Positions 46,627 through 55,860 of a stretch of DNA of 64,000 nt are shown here, piece by piece. The translations under genes and the position numbers were made by a program. How positions within the stretch are numbered: position 1 is the first letter of the stretch; each line of letters opens with the position of its first letter. This DNA comes from Phenylobacterium aquaticum (GTDB lineage Bacteria; Pseudomonadota; Alphaproteobacteria; Caulobacterales; Caulobacteraceae): NCBI RefSeq assembly GCF_022695515.1, contig NZ_JALDPT010000015.1, positions 50,745 through 114,744 of the forward strand, given 5' to 3'. A model generated the notes under the pieces. The model saw only the letters and a program-made list of their open reading frames with translations. It did not search any database and was not told the DNA's origin.

Positions 46627-47179
46627 ATGTCGAAATTCAAGTGGGTGTTGTGCGCGGGGGCGGCCGCCCTGGTCCTGGCCGGATGCGAACGGTCCTCGGC
46701 CGTGGCGAGCAAGGACGGATCGGCCTCGGCGCGAGCTCGCGGAGCGATCCTATGGCGGCGGTTCCGACCGCGCGCGGGAGGACCGCGGCCAGGTCGAAGA
46801 CGCCGACGTCCCCATGGTGGCCGGCAAGCCCATGTGGTCTTCCAGCCGCAAGGGCTCGGCCGAGGAGAACGCCCAGCGCAGCTTCGAGCGCAATGGCGAG
46901 GCCTTCGGGGCCAGCGACCTCGACGCCTTTGTCCGCAAGGCCCACGCCTTTGTCGACCACCCGCCGGCCGGGACCGAGACCCTGAAGCGGCCCAATGGCG
47001 ACACGCTGTTCTATGACGGCAAGGACAACATCTTCGCCGTGGCCAACAAGGACGGCGTGCCCCGCACCATGTTCAAGCCCGACGAGGGCGCGGCCTATTG
47101 GGACAAGCAGAAGGCCAATCAAGGCCGCCGCGAAACCGCCCGCGCCGACCGCAAGAGCCGCGCGGGGGATGAGGGGTAG
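46627..47179 (+). CDS. Putative lipoprotein, frame broken near 46732
   Basis: The N-terminus is a lipoprotein signal (WVLCAGAAALVLAGC, lipobox Cys 20) in one frame. After about 35 residues the coding frame changes, and the rest reads ELAERSYGGGSDRARED, then MVAGKPMWSSSRKGSAEENA, then DLDAFVRKAHAFVDHPP and GDTLFYDGKDNIFAV. The frame offset needs one base removed or two added, unlike the other eight breaks. The mature domain is a conserved hypothetical (S-N/S-R-KGSAEENA). ATG 46627 has ggagggagcgg upstream. It is divergent from coaBC. Confidence 0.68.
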
Positions 47180-47186
47180 GAGCGGG

Positions 47187-48692
47187 TTAGCGCAGCAGCG
47201 CCGCGAGCGCGAAGGCCAGGCCCGCCACCGCCGCGCCCATCGCGAACCAGAGGCCGGGATGGGCGTCTCGCTCCTCGACCACCGCAACAGAGGTTATGGG
47301 TGGGGTCTCGATCAGCCGGGCCAGGTTGCGGATCGCGGCCAGGGCCTCGTCGGCGAAGCGCTTGGCCTGGGCCGCGGGGGACAGCTCGCGCATCATCCAG
47401 CGGCGGACCACCGGGTCTGCGGCTGCCCAGATGTCGTGCTCGGGGTCGATGCGGCGGGCCACGCCCTCGACCGTCATCATGGTCTTCTGCAGCAGGACCA
47501 GCTCCGGGCGCAGCCGCATCTCGAACAGGGCGGTGATCTCGAACAGCTGGATCAGCACCCGGCTCATCGGCACCTGGCTGGCCGGGCGGCCGAACACCGC
47601 CTCGCCCACCGCCCGCAGGGCCTGGGCGAAGCCGGCCACGTTCTGGGTGCGCGGCACATAGCCGGCTTCGAAATGCACCCGCGCGACCCGGTCATAGTCC
47701 CGCTCGAGGAAGCCCCACAGGATCTCGGCCAGATAGCGCCGCTCGGGCGCCCCCAGCCGGCCGATGATCCCATAGTCCACCGCCGTCAGCCGGGCCGGCG
47801 CCTGGACGAACAGATTGCCTTCGTGCGGATCGGCGTGGAACACCCCGTGGTCCAGGGCCTGGCTGAGGAAAGCGCGCGTCAGGTTGGTGGCGAGCGCCGG
47901 TCGGTCGAGGCCCGGAAGCTCCAGGGCGGCGGGATCGGAGAGGGCCACGCCCTGCGCCCATTCCAGGGTCAGCACCCGCTTGCCGACGCCGTCCCAGATC
48001 ACCTTGGGCGCGGACATGTAGCCGTCACGGGCCATGACCTCGGCGAGCTCGTCGCAGCCGGCGGCCTCCAGCCGCAGGTCGAGCTCCAGCTCGGTCGCCT
48101 GGATGACGGTCGCCGCCAGGGCGCGGGGCTCCAGGCGGCGCGCCGCGACGCTCCAGCGCTCCACCAGCCCGGCGGCCAGCCTCAGCACGTCCGCATCCTC
48201 GGCCACCCGGCGGGCGATGCCGGGCCGCAGCACCTTCACCGCCACCTTGCGGCCGTCCTTCAGCCAGGCCGGATGGGCCTGGGCGAGCGAGGCCGCGGCC
48301 ACCGGCGGGCCGAAATCGGAGAACAGGCTCTCGACCGGCTGGCCCAGGGTCAGCTCGATCTCGCGCCGCGCGATCTCGAGGGGAAAGGGGGCCAACTGGT
48401 CCTTCAGCCGCGACAGGTCCTCGGCGAACTGGACGCCGAAGATGTCGGCCCGGGTCGACAAAAGCTGGCCGAGCTTGATCGCCACCGGGCCCAGATGCTC
48501 CAGGCTGCGGGCCAGGCGCTCGCCCGGCCGGCCGTGGCGGGCCTCGGACCCGGCCAGCAGGCGCAAGCCGTTGGCGAGGGTCCGCACCCCGGCGGGATAG
48601 AGATCGTCGAGTTCGCGCGGCAGCAGGGCGTCGTTCCGCGCCAGCCGCCAGCCCGCCCCGATCAGCCGGCCGAAGGCCGCGACGCCGCCCAT
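47187..48692 (-). CDS. ubiB: Ubiquinone biosynthesis kinase-like protein UbiB
   Basis: A 501-residue ABC1/ADCK-family atypical kinase needed for ubiquinone synthesis. The KxGQ motif is in AIKLGQLLSTRADI, the Ala-rich loop AAASLAQAHPA, the invariant Lys VAVKVLRPG, then HGVFHADPHEGNLFV and AVDYGIIGRL. Two C-terminal membrane helices begin with LWFAMGAAVAGLAFAL. It lies 2 bases downstream of ubiE, so the two are co-transcribed. Confidence 0.94.
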   Translation of the reverse strand: MGGVAAFGRLIGAGWRLARNDALLPRELDDLYPAGVRTLANGLRLLAGSEARHGRPGERLARSLEHLGPVAIKLGQLLSTRADIFGVQFAEDLSRLKDQLAPFPLEIARREIELTLGQPVESLFSDFGPPVAAASLAQAHPAWLKDGRKVAVKVLRPGIARRVAEDADVLRLAAGLVERWSVAARRLEPRALAATVIQATELELDLRLEAAGCDELAEVMARDGYMSAPKVIWDGVGKRVLTLEWAQGVALSDPAALELPGLDRPALATNLTRAFLSQALDHGVFHADPHEGNLFVQAPARLTAVDYGIIGRLGAPERRYLAEILWGFLERDYDRVARVHFEAGYVPRTQNVAGFAQALRAVGEAVFGRPASQVPMSRVLIQLFEITALFEMRLRPELVLLQKTMMTVEGVARRIDPEHDIWAAADPVVRRWMMRELSPAAQAKRFADEALAAIRNLARLIETPPITSVAVVEERDAHPGLWFAMGAAVAGLAFALAALLR

Positions 48693-48694
48693 GC

Positions 48695-49447
48695 CTAGAT
48701 CGCCCAGCCCTGGTGCAGGGCCGCCACGCCGCCGGTGAAGTTGGTGTAGCTGGCGCGGGCGAAGCCGGCCTTGGTGATCATGCCGACAAAGGTCTTCTGG
48801 TCGGGGAAGCGGCGGATGCTCTCCACCAGATACTGGTATGAGGCCCGGTCCTTGGCCACCAGCTCGCCGATCGCCGGGATGACCTTGAAGCTGTAGGCGT
48901 CATAGGCCTTGCGCAGGAGCTCGGTGGCCGGATGCGAAAACTCCAGGCACAGGAACCGGCCGCCGGGCTTCAGCACGCGGCGCGCCTCGACCAGGGCGGC
49001 CTGGACGTCGGTGACATTGCGGATGCCGAACGAGATGACATAGGCGTCGGCGCAGGCGTCGGGCAGCGGCAGGCGCTGGGCGTCGCCAACGCCCCAGGCC
49101 ATTTCCGGCTCTCCGCCCTTGGCGCGACCGGCGGCGATCATCTCGGCGTTGTAGTCGAGCACGAAGACCTTGGCGTCCTCCCCGCCCCGGCGCTGTTGGG
49201 CTGCGCGGGCCATCTTGGAGAACCGGCGCGCCATGTCGCCGGTGCCGCCGGCGATATCGAGAATGACCTCGCCGGGCTGGGGGTTGAGACGGGCGGCGAC
49301 CGCGTCCTTCCAGAGCCGGTGCACGCCCGCGCTCATCAGGTCGTTCATCAGGTCGTAGCGGCTGGCGACGGAATCGAACACGCCGCGCACCAGACGGGGC
49401 TTCTCGGCGGGATCGACGTCGCGGAATCCGAATGTCGCTTCGGGCAT
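48695..49447 (-). CDS. ubiE: Ubiquinone/menaquinone C-methyltransferase UbiE
   Basis: A 250-residue SAM-dependent C-methyltransferase of ubiquinone synthesis. It has [18 protein letters not shown], the SAM motif [22 protein letters not shown], and [14 protein letters not shown] with the C-terminal [11 protein letters not shown] 49447 fits the family length. It forms an operon with ubiB and is divergent from mutM with 92 bases between. Confidence 0.96.
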   Translation of the reverse strand: MPEATFGFRDVDPAEKPRLVRGVFDSVASRYDLMNDLMSAGVHRLWKDAVAARLNPQPGEVILDIAGGTGDMARRFSKMARAAQQRRGGEDAKVFVLDYNAEMIAAGRAKGGEPEMAWGVGDAQRLPLPDACADAYVISFGIRNVTDVQAALVEARRVLKPGGRFLCLEFSHPATELLRKAYDAYSFKVIPAIGELVAKDRASYQYLVESIRRFPDQKTFVGMITKAGFARASYTNFTGGVAALHQGWAI

Positions 49448-49539
49448 GGGGCCTCTTAACGCCGGACCGGCTCGGGCGCCACCCGCCTTCGCGCCGATCT
49501 CCGTTGCGCGCGCGCGTCTGCCTGTGCCAAGCCCAGCAC

Positions 49540-50403
49540 ATGCCTGAACTCCCAGAGGTCGAAACCGTTCGCCGCGGCCTGCAGCCGGTGCTGGAGGGCC
49601 GCCGCCTGACGCGCGTCGAGGCCCGCCGCCCGGACCTGCGCTTTCCGTTTCCCGAGGGCTTCGTCCAGCGCCTGACCGGGGCGCGGCTCGTCGCCCTGAA
49701 CCGCCGCGCCAAATATCTGATGGCCGAACTCGATCGCGGCGAGACCCTGGTCATGCATCTGGGCATGAGCGGCCGTTTCGAGATCGCGCGACCGGAAGGC
49801 GCCGTGCGCCCCGGCGAATTCCACTACGCCGCCGACCCGAACCCCAAGCACGCCCATGTGGTGTTCGAGACCGAGGACGGCGGGCGCGTCACCTATTACG
49901 ACCCACGCCGGTTCGGCTACATGGACCTGATCGAGACCGCGACCCTCAACGACCATCCCTGGTTCAAGGGGCTGGGCCCGGAACCCCTGTCCGAGGCCTT
50001 CGACGCCCGGCGCCTGGAAACCGCCTTCGCCGGCCGCAAGCAGGGCCCCAAGACCCTGCTGCTCGACCAGAGGGTCGTGGCGGGGCTGGGCAATATCTAT
50101 GTCTGCGAGGCCCTGAACCGGTCGAGGATCTCCCCCTTCCGGCCGGCGGGCGAGATCCCGCGCAAGAAACTTGGGCCGCTGGTCGAGACCATCCGCGAGG
50201 TGCTGGGCGAGGCCATCGAGGCCGGCGGGTCCACCCTGCGCGACTACGCCGCCGCCGACGGCGCGCTCGGCTATTTCCAGCATCGGTTCCGCGCCTATGA
50301 CCGGGAGGGCGAGACCTGCCTCAATCCCGGCTGCGGCGGGACCATAGCCCGCGAGGTCCAGGCCGGACGGTCCACCTTCTTCTGCCCGCGCTGCCAGAAG
50401 TGA
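49540..50403 (+). CDS. mutM: Formamidopyrimidine-DNA glycosylase
   Basis: A 287-residue base-excision repair enzyme for 8-oxoguanine and FaPy lesions. After Met removal the catalytic Pro and Glu are in MPELPEVE. The lysine lies in [11 protein letters not shown], the helix-two-turn-helix in [17 protein letters not shown], and a C-terminal zinc finger has four Cys (CLNPGC and FCPRC). The start is fixed by the catalytic N-terminus, so the longer frame from 49432 is wrong. Confidence 0.97.
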   Translation: MPELPEVETVRRGLQPVLEGRRLTRVEARRPDLRFPFPEGFVQRLTGARLVALNRRAKYLMAELDRGETLVMHLGMSGRFEIARPEGAVRPGEFHYAADPNPKHAHVVFETEDGGRVTYYDPRRFGYMDLIETATLNDHPWFKGLGPEPLSEAFDARRLETAFAGRKQGPKTLLLDQRVVAGLGNIYVCEALNRSRISPFRPAGEIPRKKLGPLVETIREVLGEAIEAGGSTLRDYAAADGALGYFQHRFRAYDREGETCLNPGCGGTIAREVQAGRSTFFCPRCQK

Positions 50404-50441
50404 CATGGCGCCCCGCCGCCTGAGCCCCTAGATTCCGGCTC

Positions 50442-51320
50442 ATGTGGAAGCTTACGCGCCTCTGGGCGACCCTCAGCGGCCTCGCCGCCGCCCTCGCCCT
50501 GGCCTCGCCGGCCCTCGCCAAGCCCCCGGTCTGGATCGTCCGCGACGCGGATTCGGAGATCGTGCTGTTCGGCTCGATCCATGTCCTGCCGCCCGGACTG
50601 GATTGGCGCCCCGCCGCCCTGGACCAGGCCATGGCCGCCGCCGACGACATCTGGTTCGAGCTGCCGATCGATCCGGCCTCGGAGGCCGAGACCGGCCGGC
50701 TCGCCGCCGCCAAGGGCTATCTGCCCGCTGACCAGTCCCTCAACGCCCTGCTCTCGCCCAAGGCCCGGACCCGGCTGGCCGCGGCCTGCGTGAAATATGG
50801 CCTGAGCCCCGACCAGATCGATCGCCTGGAGCCCTGGTACGCCGAGGTCGCCCTGGCCGTCGCCCAGTTCCGCGGCGAAGGGGCCAATACGGATGTGGGG
50901 GTCGAGAAGACCCTTTCCGCCGCCGCCCCGGCCACCGCGGCCCGCCGCGCCTTCGAGACCCCGGCCCAGCAGATCGACATGTTCGACGCCGCCCCGCGTG
51001 CGGCCCAGGTCGCCTCGCTGGAGGAAAGCCTGGCCGAGCTGGAGACCGATCCCAAGGCCTATGGAAAGCTGCTGTCGGCCTGGATGAAGGGCGACGTGCG
51101 CCGGCTGGACAAGGAAGCCCTGGCCCCCCTGCGCCGGGCCTCGCCGGCCATCTTCGAGCGCCTGGTCACCGCCCGCAACAAGGCCTGGACCCAGACCCTG
51201 GACGCCCGGCTGAAGGGCAAGGGCCGCACCGTGGTGGTGGTCGGCGTCGGCCACCTGATCGGCCCCGGCGGCGTGCCGGCAAGGCTGCGGGCGCTTGGCT
51301 ATTCGGTCGAGGGGCCTTAA
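50442..51320 (+). CDS. TraB/GumN family protein (Tiki-like)
   Basis: A 292-residue exported protein. The signal peptide is residues 1-26 (LAAALALASPALA-K). The family core has VLFGSIHVLPPG, with the GSxH motif, and VVVVGVGHLIGPGGV, with GxGH near the C-terminus. The two motifs supply the putative metal ligands of the Tiki-type protease fold. Substrates of bacterial members are not known. It follows mutM by 38 bases in the same direction. Confidence 0.9.
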   Translation: MWKLTRLWATLSGLAAALALASPALAKPPVWIVRDADSEIVLFGSIHVLPPGLDWRPAALDQAMAAADDIWFELPIDPASEAETGRLAAAKGYLPADQSLNALLSPKARTRLAAACVKYGLSPDQIDRLEPWYAEVALAVAQFRGEGANTDVGVEKTLSAAAPATAARRAFETPAQQIDMFDAAPRAAQVASLEESLAELETDPKAYGKLLSAWMKGDVRRLDKEALAPLRRASPAIFERLVTARNKAWTQTLDARLKGKGRTVVVVGVGHLIGPGGVPARLRALGYSVEGP

Positions 51321-51350
51321 GCCGCTTCCAGACCAAAACTGGAGCCGGAC

Positions 51351-52127
51351 ATGGCCTATGACACCCTGCTCGTGACGACCGAAGCCGGCGTCACCCTCAT
51401 CCGCCTCAACCGGCCCGAGGCGCTGAACGCCCTGAACAGCCACCTCCTGGGCGAGCTCTGCCAGGCCCTGGACGCCGCCGAGGCCGACCAGGCCGTCCGC
51501 TGCCTGGTCCTCACCGGATCGGATCGCGCCTTCGCCGCCGGCGCCGACATCAAGGAGATGTCGGACAAGTCCTATGCCGACATGTTCAAGACCGACTTCT
51601 TCGGCGCCGCCGCCCGGCGGATCGAACAGTTCCGGAAGCCGATCATCGCCGCGGTCGCCGGCTACGCCCTGGGCGGCGGCTGCGAGCTGGCCATGCTGTG
51701 CGACTTCATCATCGCCGCCGAGACCGCCAAGTTCGGCCAGCCCGAGATCAATCTCGGCGTCGCCCCCGGCATCGGCGGCACCCAGCGCCTGACCCGCGCG
51801 GTCGGCAAGTCCAAGGCCATGGAGATGATCCTGACCGGCCGAATGATGGACGCCGCCGAGGCCGAGCGCGGCGGGCTGGTGTCGCGCGTCGTCCCCGCCG
51901 ACAAGCTTCTGGACGAGGCCCAGGCCGCGGCCGCCAAGATCGCCGGCCAGTCGCCGCTCGCCGTCATGATGAACAAGGAGCTGGTCGAGGCCGCCTTCGA
52001 GACCACGCTGACCGCCGGGGTCGCCCTGGAGCGGCGCCTGTTCCACTCCCTCTTCGCCTTCGACGACCAGAAGGAGGGCATGGCCGCCTTCATCGAGAAG
52101 CGGAAGCCCGACTTCAAGGGCCAGTAG
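51351..52127 (+). CDS. Enoyl-CoA hydratase
   Basis: A 258-residue crotonase-family enzyme that hydrates 2-enoyl-CoA in fatty-acid oxidation. Oxyanion-hole segments are [10 protein letters not shown] and [14 protein letters not shown]. The catalytic glutamates are expected in GGGCELA and [16 protein letters not shown]. Length and order match classical short-chain hydratases. It is co-directional with the SGNH hydrolase 3 bases downstream and follows the TraB/GumN gene by 30 bases. Confidence 0.94.
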   Translation: MAYDTLLVTTEAGVTLIRLNRPEALNALNSHLLGELCQALDAAEADQAVRCLVLTGSDRAFAAGADIKEMSDKSYADMFKTDFFGAAARRIEQFRKPIIAAVAGYALGGGCELAMLCDFIIAAETAKFGQPEINLGVAPGIGGTQRLTRAVGKSKAMEMILTGRMMDAAEAERGGLVSRVVPADKLLDEAQAAAAKIAGQSPLAVMMNKELVEAAFETTLTAGVALERRLFHSLFAFDDQKEGMAAFIEKRKPDFKGQ

Positions 52128-52130
52128 CCT

Positions 52131-52715
52131 GTGCGGCTGATCGCCTTTGGCGACAGCGTCGTCGCCGGCGCCGGCGACCCGGACCATCTGGGCTGGGTCG
52201 GCCGGGCCCTGGCCGGACGACGTGAGATCACCCTCTATAATCTGGGCGTCCGGCGGGAGACCTCGTCCGACATCGCCGCCCGCTGGCGGGCCGAGGCCCT
52301 CCCGCGGATGACCGCCGACGAGCCCATGCGGATCGTCTTCGCCTTCGGGATCAATGACGCCAATCTGGCGGACGGGGCGCCGCGGGTCAGCGCGGTCCAG
52401 ACGCTGAAGAACGCCCAAGCGATCCTGACCGCCGCCCAGGCGCTCTGTCCGGTCCTGATGGTCGGTCCGCCGCCGGTGGCCGACGCCGGGCTCTGCGCCC
52501 GCGTGGAGGCCCTGGGCGAGGCCCTGATGGCGCTCTGCGGGCGGCTGAGGGTTCCCTATATCGACGTCTTCCGTCCCCTCGCGGCCGGGGGCCTGTGGCA
52601 GGCCGAGGCGCTCGCCTGGGACGGCGCCCATCCCGGCGCCGGCGGCTATCAACAGCTGGCCGACCTCGTCGCCGCCCACCCCGCCTGGCTGCGATTCACC
52701 GCGGTGTCAGATTAG
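52131..52715 (+). CDS. SGNH/GDSL hydrolase
   Basis: A 194-residue esterase or lipase-like protein without a signal peptide. Block I is LIAFGDSVVAGAG (nucleophile Ser), block III FAFGINDAN, and block V WDGAHPGAGGY (Asp-x-x-His). It starts at GTG 52131, 3 bases after the enoyl-CoA hydratase stop, so co-translation is likely. The substrate is unknown. Confidence 0.9.
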   Translation: MRLIAFGDSVVAGAGDPDHLGWVGRALAGRREITLYNLGVRRETSSDIAARWRAEALPRMTADEPMRIVFAFGINDANLADGAPRVSAVQTLKNAQAILTAAQALCPVLMVGPPPVADAGLCARVEALGEALMALCGRLRVPYIDVFRPLAAGGLWQAEALAWDGAHPGAGGYQQLADLVAAHPAWLRFTAVSD

Positions 52716-52728
52716 CTCAGCCAGCGCA

Positions 52729-52757
52729 TTGACCCGGCCGGGCCCTTCCCGTATATC
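52729..52757 (+). promoter_or_regulatory. Probable sigma-70 promoter of rpsT
   Basis: ttgacc (52729-52734) and tatatc (52752-52757) are 17 bases apart. The predicted transcript starts about 55 bases before the rpsT ATG. Confidence 0.65.
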
Positions 52758-52818
52758 CGCGCCTCCATTTTACCGCCGGGCCTTGGGGTCGGGCGCGATC
52801 CGTTTTGAGAGCTGAAGC

Positions 52819-53088
52819 ATGGCCAATAACCCCGGCGCCAAGAAAGCGGTCCGCAAGATCGCCCGTCGCACGGAAGTCAACAAGGCGCGCCGCTCGCGCG
52901 TTCGCACCTACCTGCGCAAGTTCGAAGAGGCCCTGGCCGCCGGCGACGCCGGGCTCGCCAAGGCGGCCTTCGTCGAGGCCCAGTCCGAGCTGATGCGGGC
53001 GGTGTCCAAGGGCGTGGTTCACAAGAACACCGGGTCGCGGAAAGTGTCGCGCCTGGCCGCTCAGCTGAAGAAGCTGGCCGTCGCCTGA
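52819..53088 (+). CDS. rpsT: 30S ribosomal protein S20
   Basis: An 89-residue, very basic ribosomal protein that binds 16S rRNA. Family features are [20 protein letters not shown] at the N-terminus and [20 protein letters not shown] near the end. A promoter (52729-52757) and terminator (53149-53178) make it a single-gene unit just upstream of dnaA, as in Caulobacter. Confidence 0.97.
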   Translation: MANNPGAKKAVRKIARRTEVNKARRSRVRTYLRKFEEALAAGDAGLAKAAFVEAQSELMRAVSKGVVHKNTGSRKVSRLAAQLKKLAVA

Positions 53089-53148
53089 ACTTTCGGCGCC
53101 AGCCCTGTGGCTGGCCTATAAGTTCCTGAAATTACTGCGTTAAGTGAC

Positions 53149-53178
53149 ACACCCGCTGACCGAAAGGTTGGCGGGTGT
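53149..53178 (+). terminator. Rho-independent terminator of rpsT
   Basis: The stem acacccgc / gcgggtgt is extended by acc / ggt around a GAAA tetraloop and followed by ttctgtt. It starts 61 bases after the rpsT stop. Confidence 0.75.
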
Positions 53179-53250
53179 TTCTGTTCGCCTCACCCAAAAT
53201 GGTGGGTGTCCTGCGACAAAGGCGCTCAGTTAACGGAAGGTCAAAAACGG

Positions 53251-53504
53251 GATTCCCTTGCCGCGCGAGGGCTCGTTTTGAGTCAACGAAAATATCCGCA
53301 AAATGGGTGAAGAATCTCCGTTGACCCCCCTCCGCCCCTGGCTAGTGTTCAACCTCTAAAGACGATCTTCCATCTGAACTCGGATGAAAAACCCGACGGC
53401 GAGAGTCTACTCTCACGACGGCTAGGAGATTGTTTTTCTTAATCTAAGGCCGATCGGGTCGTGGGGGCCCGGCCGGCCCGGCTGTTGACAGGGGTGAATT
53501 TCAG
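53251..53504 (+). promoter_or_regulatory. dnaA promoter and long leader with four GANTC sites
   Basis: GANTC (CcrM methylation) sites occur at 53251, 53280, 53312 and 53403. A promoter ttgacc (53321-53326), 16-base spacer, tagtgt (53343-53348) predicts a start near 53355 and so an untranslated leader of about 150 bases. This is close to the roughly 155-base leader reported for C. crescentus dnaA, where it limits translation under starvation. A small hairpin gagagt-ct-actctc lies at 53401-53414. No strong Shine-Dalgarno precedes ATG 53505. There is no cluster of DnaA boxes, so this is not the replication origin. Confidence 0.65.
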
Positions 53505-54968
53505 ATGACGAGCGGGGGGATCGCGGAAACGATGGCGACGTCGCCGGCCGGGGCTGTCTGGACGAAGACGTGCCAGGCCCTGAAACGCGAGTTGGGCGAG
53601 GCCACCTTCGGCTCCTGGCTTGGTCAGGCCGCGCTGCGCGAGCACGGCGACGATGTCTGCCTGGTCGCCGCCACCGGCGTCGCCCGTGACTGGATCCGCC
53701 GGCACGCCTGGCGTCGCATCGGCGAGCTCTGGGCCCAGAACGACCCCATGGGTCGTCGCCTCGACCTGAAGTCCCGGATGGAGTTCGACGCCCTCGGCGG
53801 CGTCGCCCCCATCCCCGCTCCGGCGTCCGCCGCGCCCGTTTCGGCCGCTGTGACGTTCACGCCGGACGACACCGGTGTCATCGAGATCGAGGTCGACCTG
53901 GCCGCGCCTGAGCCCGCCAAGGCCGCCCGTCAGCAGGGCCTGCAGGAACGCTTTTCCTTCGAGACCTTCGTCCCCGGCCCGGCCAATGAATTCGCCTTCG
54001 CCGTGGCCCGCCGCGTCGCCTCCTGGGCGGACGGCCATTTCAATCCGGTCCTGTTCCACGGCCCCTATGGCTTCGGGAAGACCCACCTGCTGAACGCGCT
54101 CGCCTGGGAGGCCATGCGCACCGGCCCCGGCAAGCGGGTGGTCTATCTGACCGCCGAGCGCTTCACCTCGACCTTCGTGAAGGCCCTGCAGGACCGCCAG
54201 ACCGCCGCCTTCAAGGAAGAGCTGCGCACCGCCGACCTGTTGCTGATCGACGACGTCCAGTTCGTGGCCGGCAAGTCCTCCACCCAGGAGGAGCTGTTCC
54301 ACACCCTCATCGCCCTGGTCGAGGACGGCCGCCGCGTGGTCATGACCGCCGACCGCTCGCCGGCCGAGCTGTCGGAGATGGAGCCGCGCCTGCGCAGCCA
54401 CCTCCAGGCCGGTCTGGTCTGCGGCATCGAGCCCGCCGACCGCACCCTTCGCCTGGGCATCCTGGAGCGCAAGCTGGCGACCCTGGCCCAGCAGGGCCGC
54501 TTCGTCCCCTCGGCCCGCGCCGAGGTGCTGCAATTCCTCGCCGACCGCTTCACCGACAGCGTGCGCGAGCTGGAAGGGGCCCTCAACACCCTGGTGGCCC
54601 GCGTGGGCGGCGAGATCGCCCGCCTGACCCTGGACGAGGCCCAGGCCATCCTGCGGCCCCACCTGGCCTGCAATGACCGTCGGGTGACCGTCGACCAGAT
54701 CCAGAAGGCCGTGGCCGAGCACTATCAGCTCAAGCAGGCCGACCTGATCTCCGAGCGCCGCGCCCGCGCCGTGGCCCGGCCCCGCCAGGCGGCCATGTGG
54801 CTGGCCAAGCAGATCACCACTCGCTCCCTGCCCGACATCGGTCGCCGGTTCGGCGGGCGCGACCACACCACGGTGCTGCACGCCGTCCGCCGCATCGAGG
54901 CGCTGAAGGCCGAGGATCCGGCCCTGCAGCGGGACCTGGACGTGCTGCTGCGAAAGCTGCGTGGGTGA
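53505..54968 (+). CDS. dnaA: Chromosomal replication initiator protein DnaA
   Basis: A 487-residue AAA+ initiator. Domain I (WTKTCQALKRELGEATFGSWL) leads to a Pro/Ala-rich domain II, then the ATPase. Walker A reads HGPYGFGKTHLL, in place of the commoner GGVGLGKT, and Walker B is LLLIDDVQF. Domain IV carries the DnaA-box-binding signature GRRFGGRDHTTVLHAVRRIE. The gene follows rpsT, with a long regulated leader. The length suits alphaproteobacterial DnaA. Confidence 0.97.
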   Translation: MTSGGIAETMATSPAGAVWTKTCQALKRELGEATFGSWLGQAALREHGDDVCLVAATGVARDWIRRHAWRRIGELWAQNDPMGRRLDLKSRMEFDALGGVAPIPAPASAAPVSAAVTFTPDDTGVIEIEVDLAAPEPAKAARQQGLQERFSFETFVPGPANEFAFAVARRVASWADGHFNPVLFHGPYGFGKTHLLNALAWEAMRTGPGKRVVYLTAERFTSTFVKALQDRQTAAFKEELRTADLLLIDDVQFVAGKSSTQEELFHTLIALVEDGRRVVMTADRSPAELSEMEPRLRSHLQAGLVCGIEPADRTLRLGILERKLATLAQQGRFVPSARAEVLQFLADRFTDSVRELEGALNTLVARVGGEIARLTLDEAQAILRPHLACNDRRVTVDQIQKAVAEHYQLKQADLISERRARAVARPRQAAMWLAKQITTRSLPDIGRRFGGRDHTTVLHAVRRIEALKAEDPALQRDLDVLLRKLRG

Positions 54969-55129
54969 GGAGCGGCGTTCCGCTCTTGCGGGGCGCATGC
55001 GATCGACAATGGTTTGTCGATCGTCGCGACGAACGCCCGGAGCGCAAGCGGAGGGCGGGAAGTCCTCCAACAGGTTGAAATGCAGAAGGCCCGCCCTCAC
55101 CGGCGAGCCTTTCGCGTTGCGAAGCCTTC

Positions 55130-55274
55130 TCCCTCGCCCCGCGTCGCGGGGAGAGGGTTGGGGTGAGGGGCTGGCGGATCGACCAGGCTCAGAGCCTATC
55201 GCGCCACACCTAAGTCACCGCTCGCCCAAGAGCGAGCGCCCCTCACCTAACCTCTCCCCGCAAGCGGGGAGAGG
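55130..55274. repeat. Palindromic intergenic repeat (REP/MITE-like), copy 2
   Basis: Two inverted copies of the unit seen at 37191-37323. One begins ccctcgccccgcgtcgcggggagaggg then ttggggtgagggg; the other reads gcgcccctcacctaacctctccccgcaagcggggagagg. They flank about 60 bases that include a short hairpin (cgctcgcccaagagcgagcg). It lies between the convergent dnaA and GFA genes. The remaining intergenic sequence 54969-55129 shows only low-level symmetry (cgatcgacaatggtttgtcgatcg at 55008-55031). Confidence 0.72.
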
Positions 55275-55280
55275 AAGTGA

Positions 55281-55729
55281 TCAGCCCGCCCGCGCCGCAT
55301 AGGCCTGGAGCATGGCCGGATAGTCCGCCATCCCGGGAAATTCGTCGAAGCTATAGGCGGCCGGCAGGGCGACCCAGGAAAGCTTGTCCTTCACGCAGGT
55401 CTCCATGAACGGGGCAAACCCGGCAGGCTCGTCCAGCAGGGTCGCCCGGACATTGACCAGGTGGGGCGCATCGTCGGCCGGGTGAACATCCAGCTCATGC
55501 AGTGCGGGCAGTGGAAGTGCTTGGGCGAGCCATGCAGGCCGCCGATCACCGGCTCGCCCGCCGTGACCGTGAACCCGGCCGCGGGAACCAGGACGCTGAG
55601 CGAGAAGGCGCTGGCGGTCATGCGCTGGCAGCCGCGGCAATGGCAGGCCATGGTGATCAAGGGCGGCGCGGAAATCTCGAACCGGACCTGGCCGCAGCGA
55701 CAGCCGCCGGCGAGGGGAAGCGGGGGCAT
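55281..55729 (-). CDS. GFA-family (glutathione-dependent formaldehyde-activating-like) protein, frame broken near 55480
   Basis: A zinc-binding CENP-V/GFA fold protein of about 149 residues. Frame one has [22 protein letters not shown] and [11 protein letters not shown] (the Cys ligands of two zinc sites). Frame two continues [19 protein letters not shown] to the stop. One C added at 55476-55483 joins them and gives a whole number of codons. ATG 55729 has aggagg upstream. Most members are not proven formaldehyde enzymes. Confidence 0.85.
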
Positions 55730-55800
55730 GAGGTCCTCCTGGGATGATGCCGCCCCAGCACGCGCATGACCCTGTCCGGCCCGCAAGCCCGTCCTGAAAC

Positions 55801-55831
55801 CAAAAGGGCGGCCGCATCGCTGCGGCCGCCC
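55801..55831 (-). terminator. Rho-independent terminator of pnp
   Basis: On the minus strand an 11-bp perfect stem (gggcggccgca / tgcggccgccc) with a 4-base loop is followed by tttt. It begins 30 bases after the pnp stop. Confidence 0.8.
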
Positions 55832-55860
55832 CCTGAAGTCTTTGGCTGAGTGAGGAGACT

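Noticed and set aside
53089..53504. Replication origin next to dnaA
   Set aside because: I find no cluster of ttatccaca-type boxes. In Caulobacter the origin is near but separate from dnaA.
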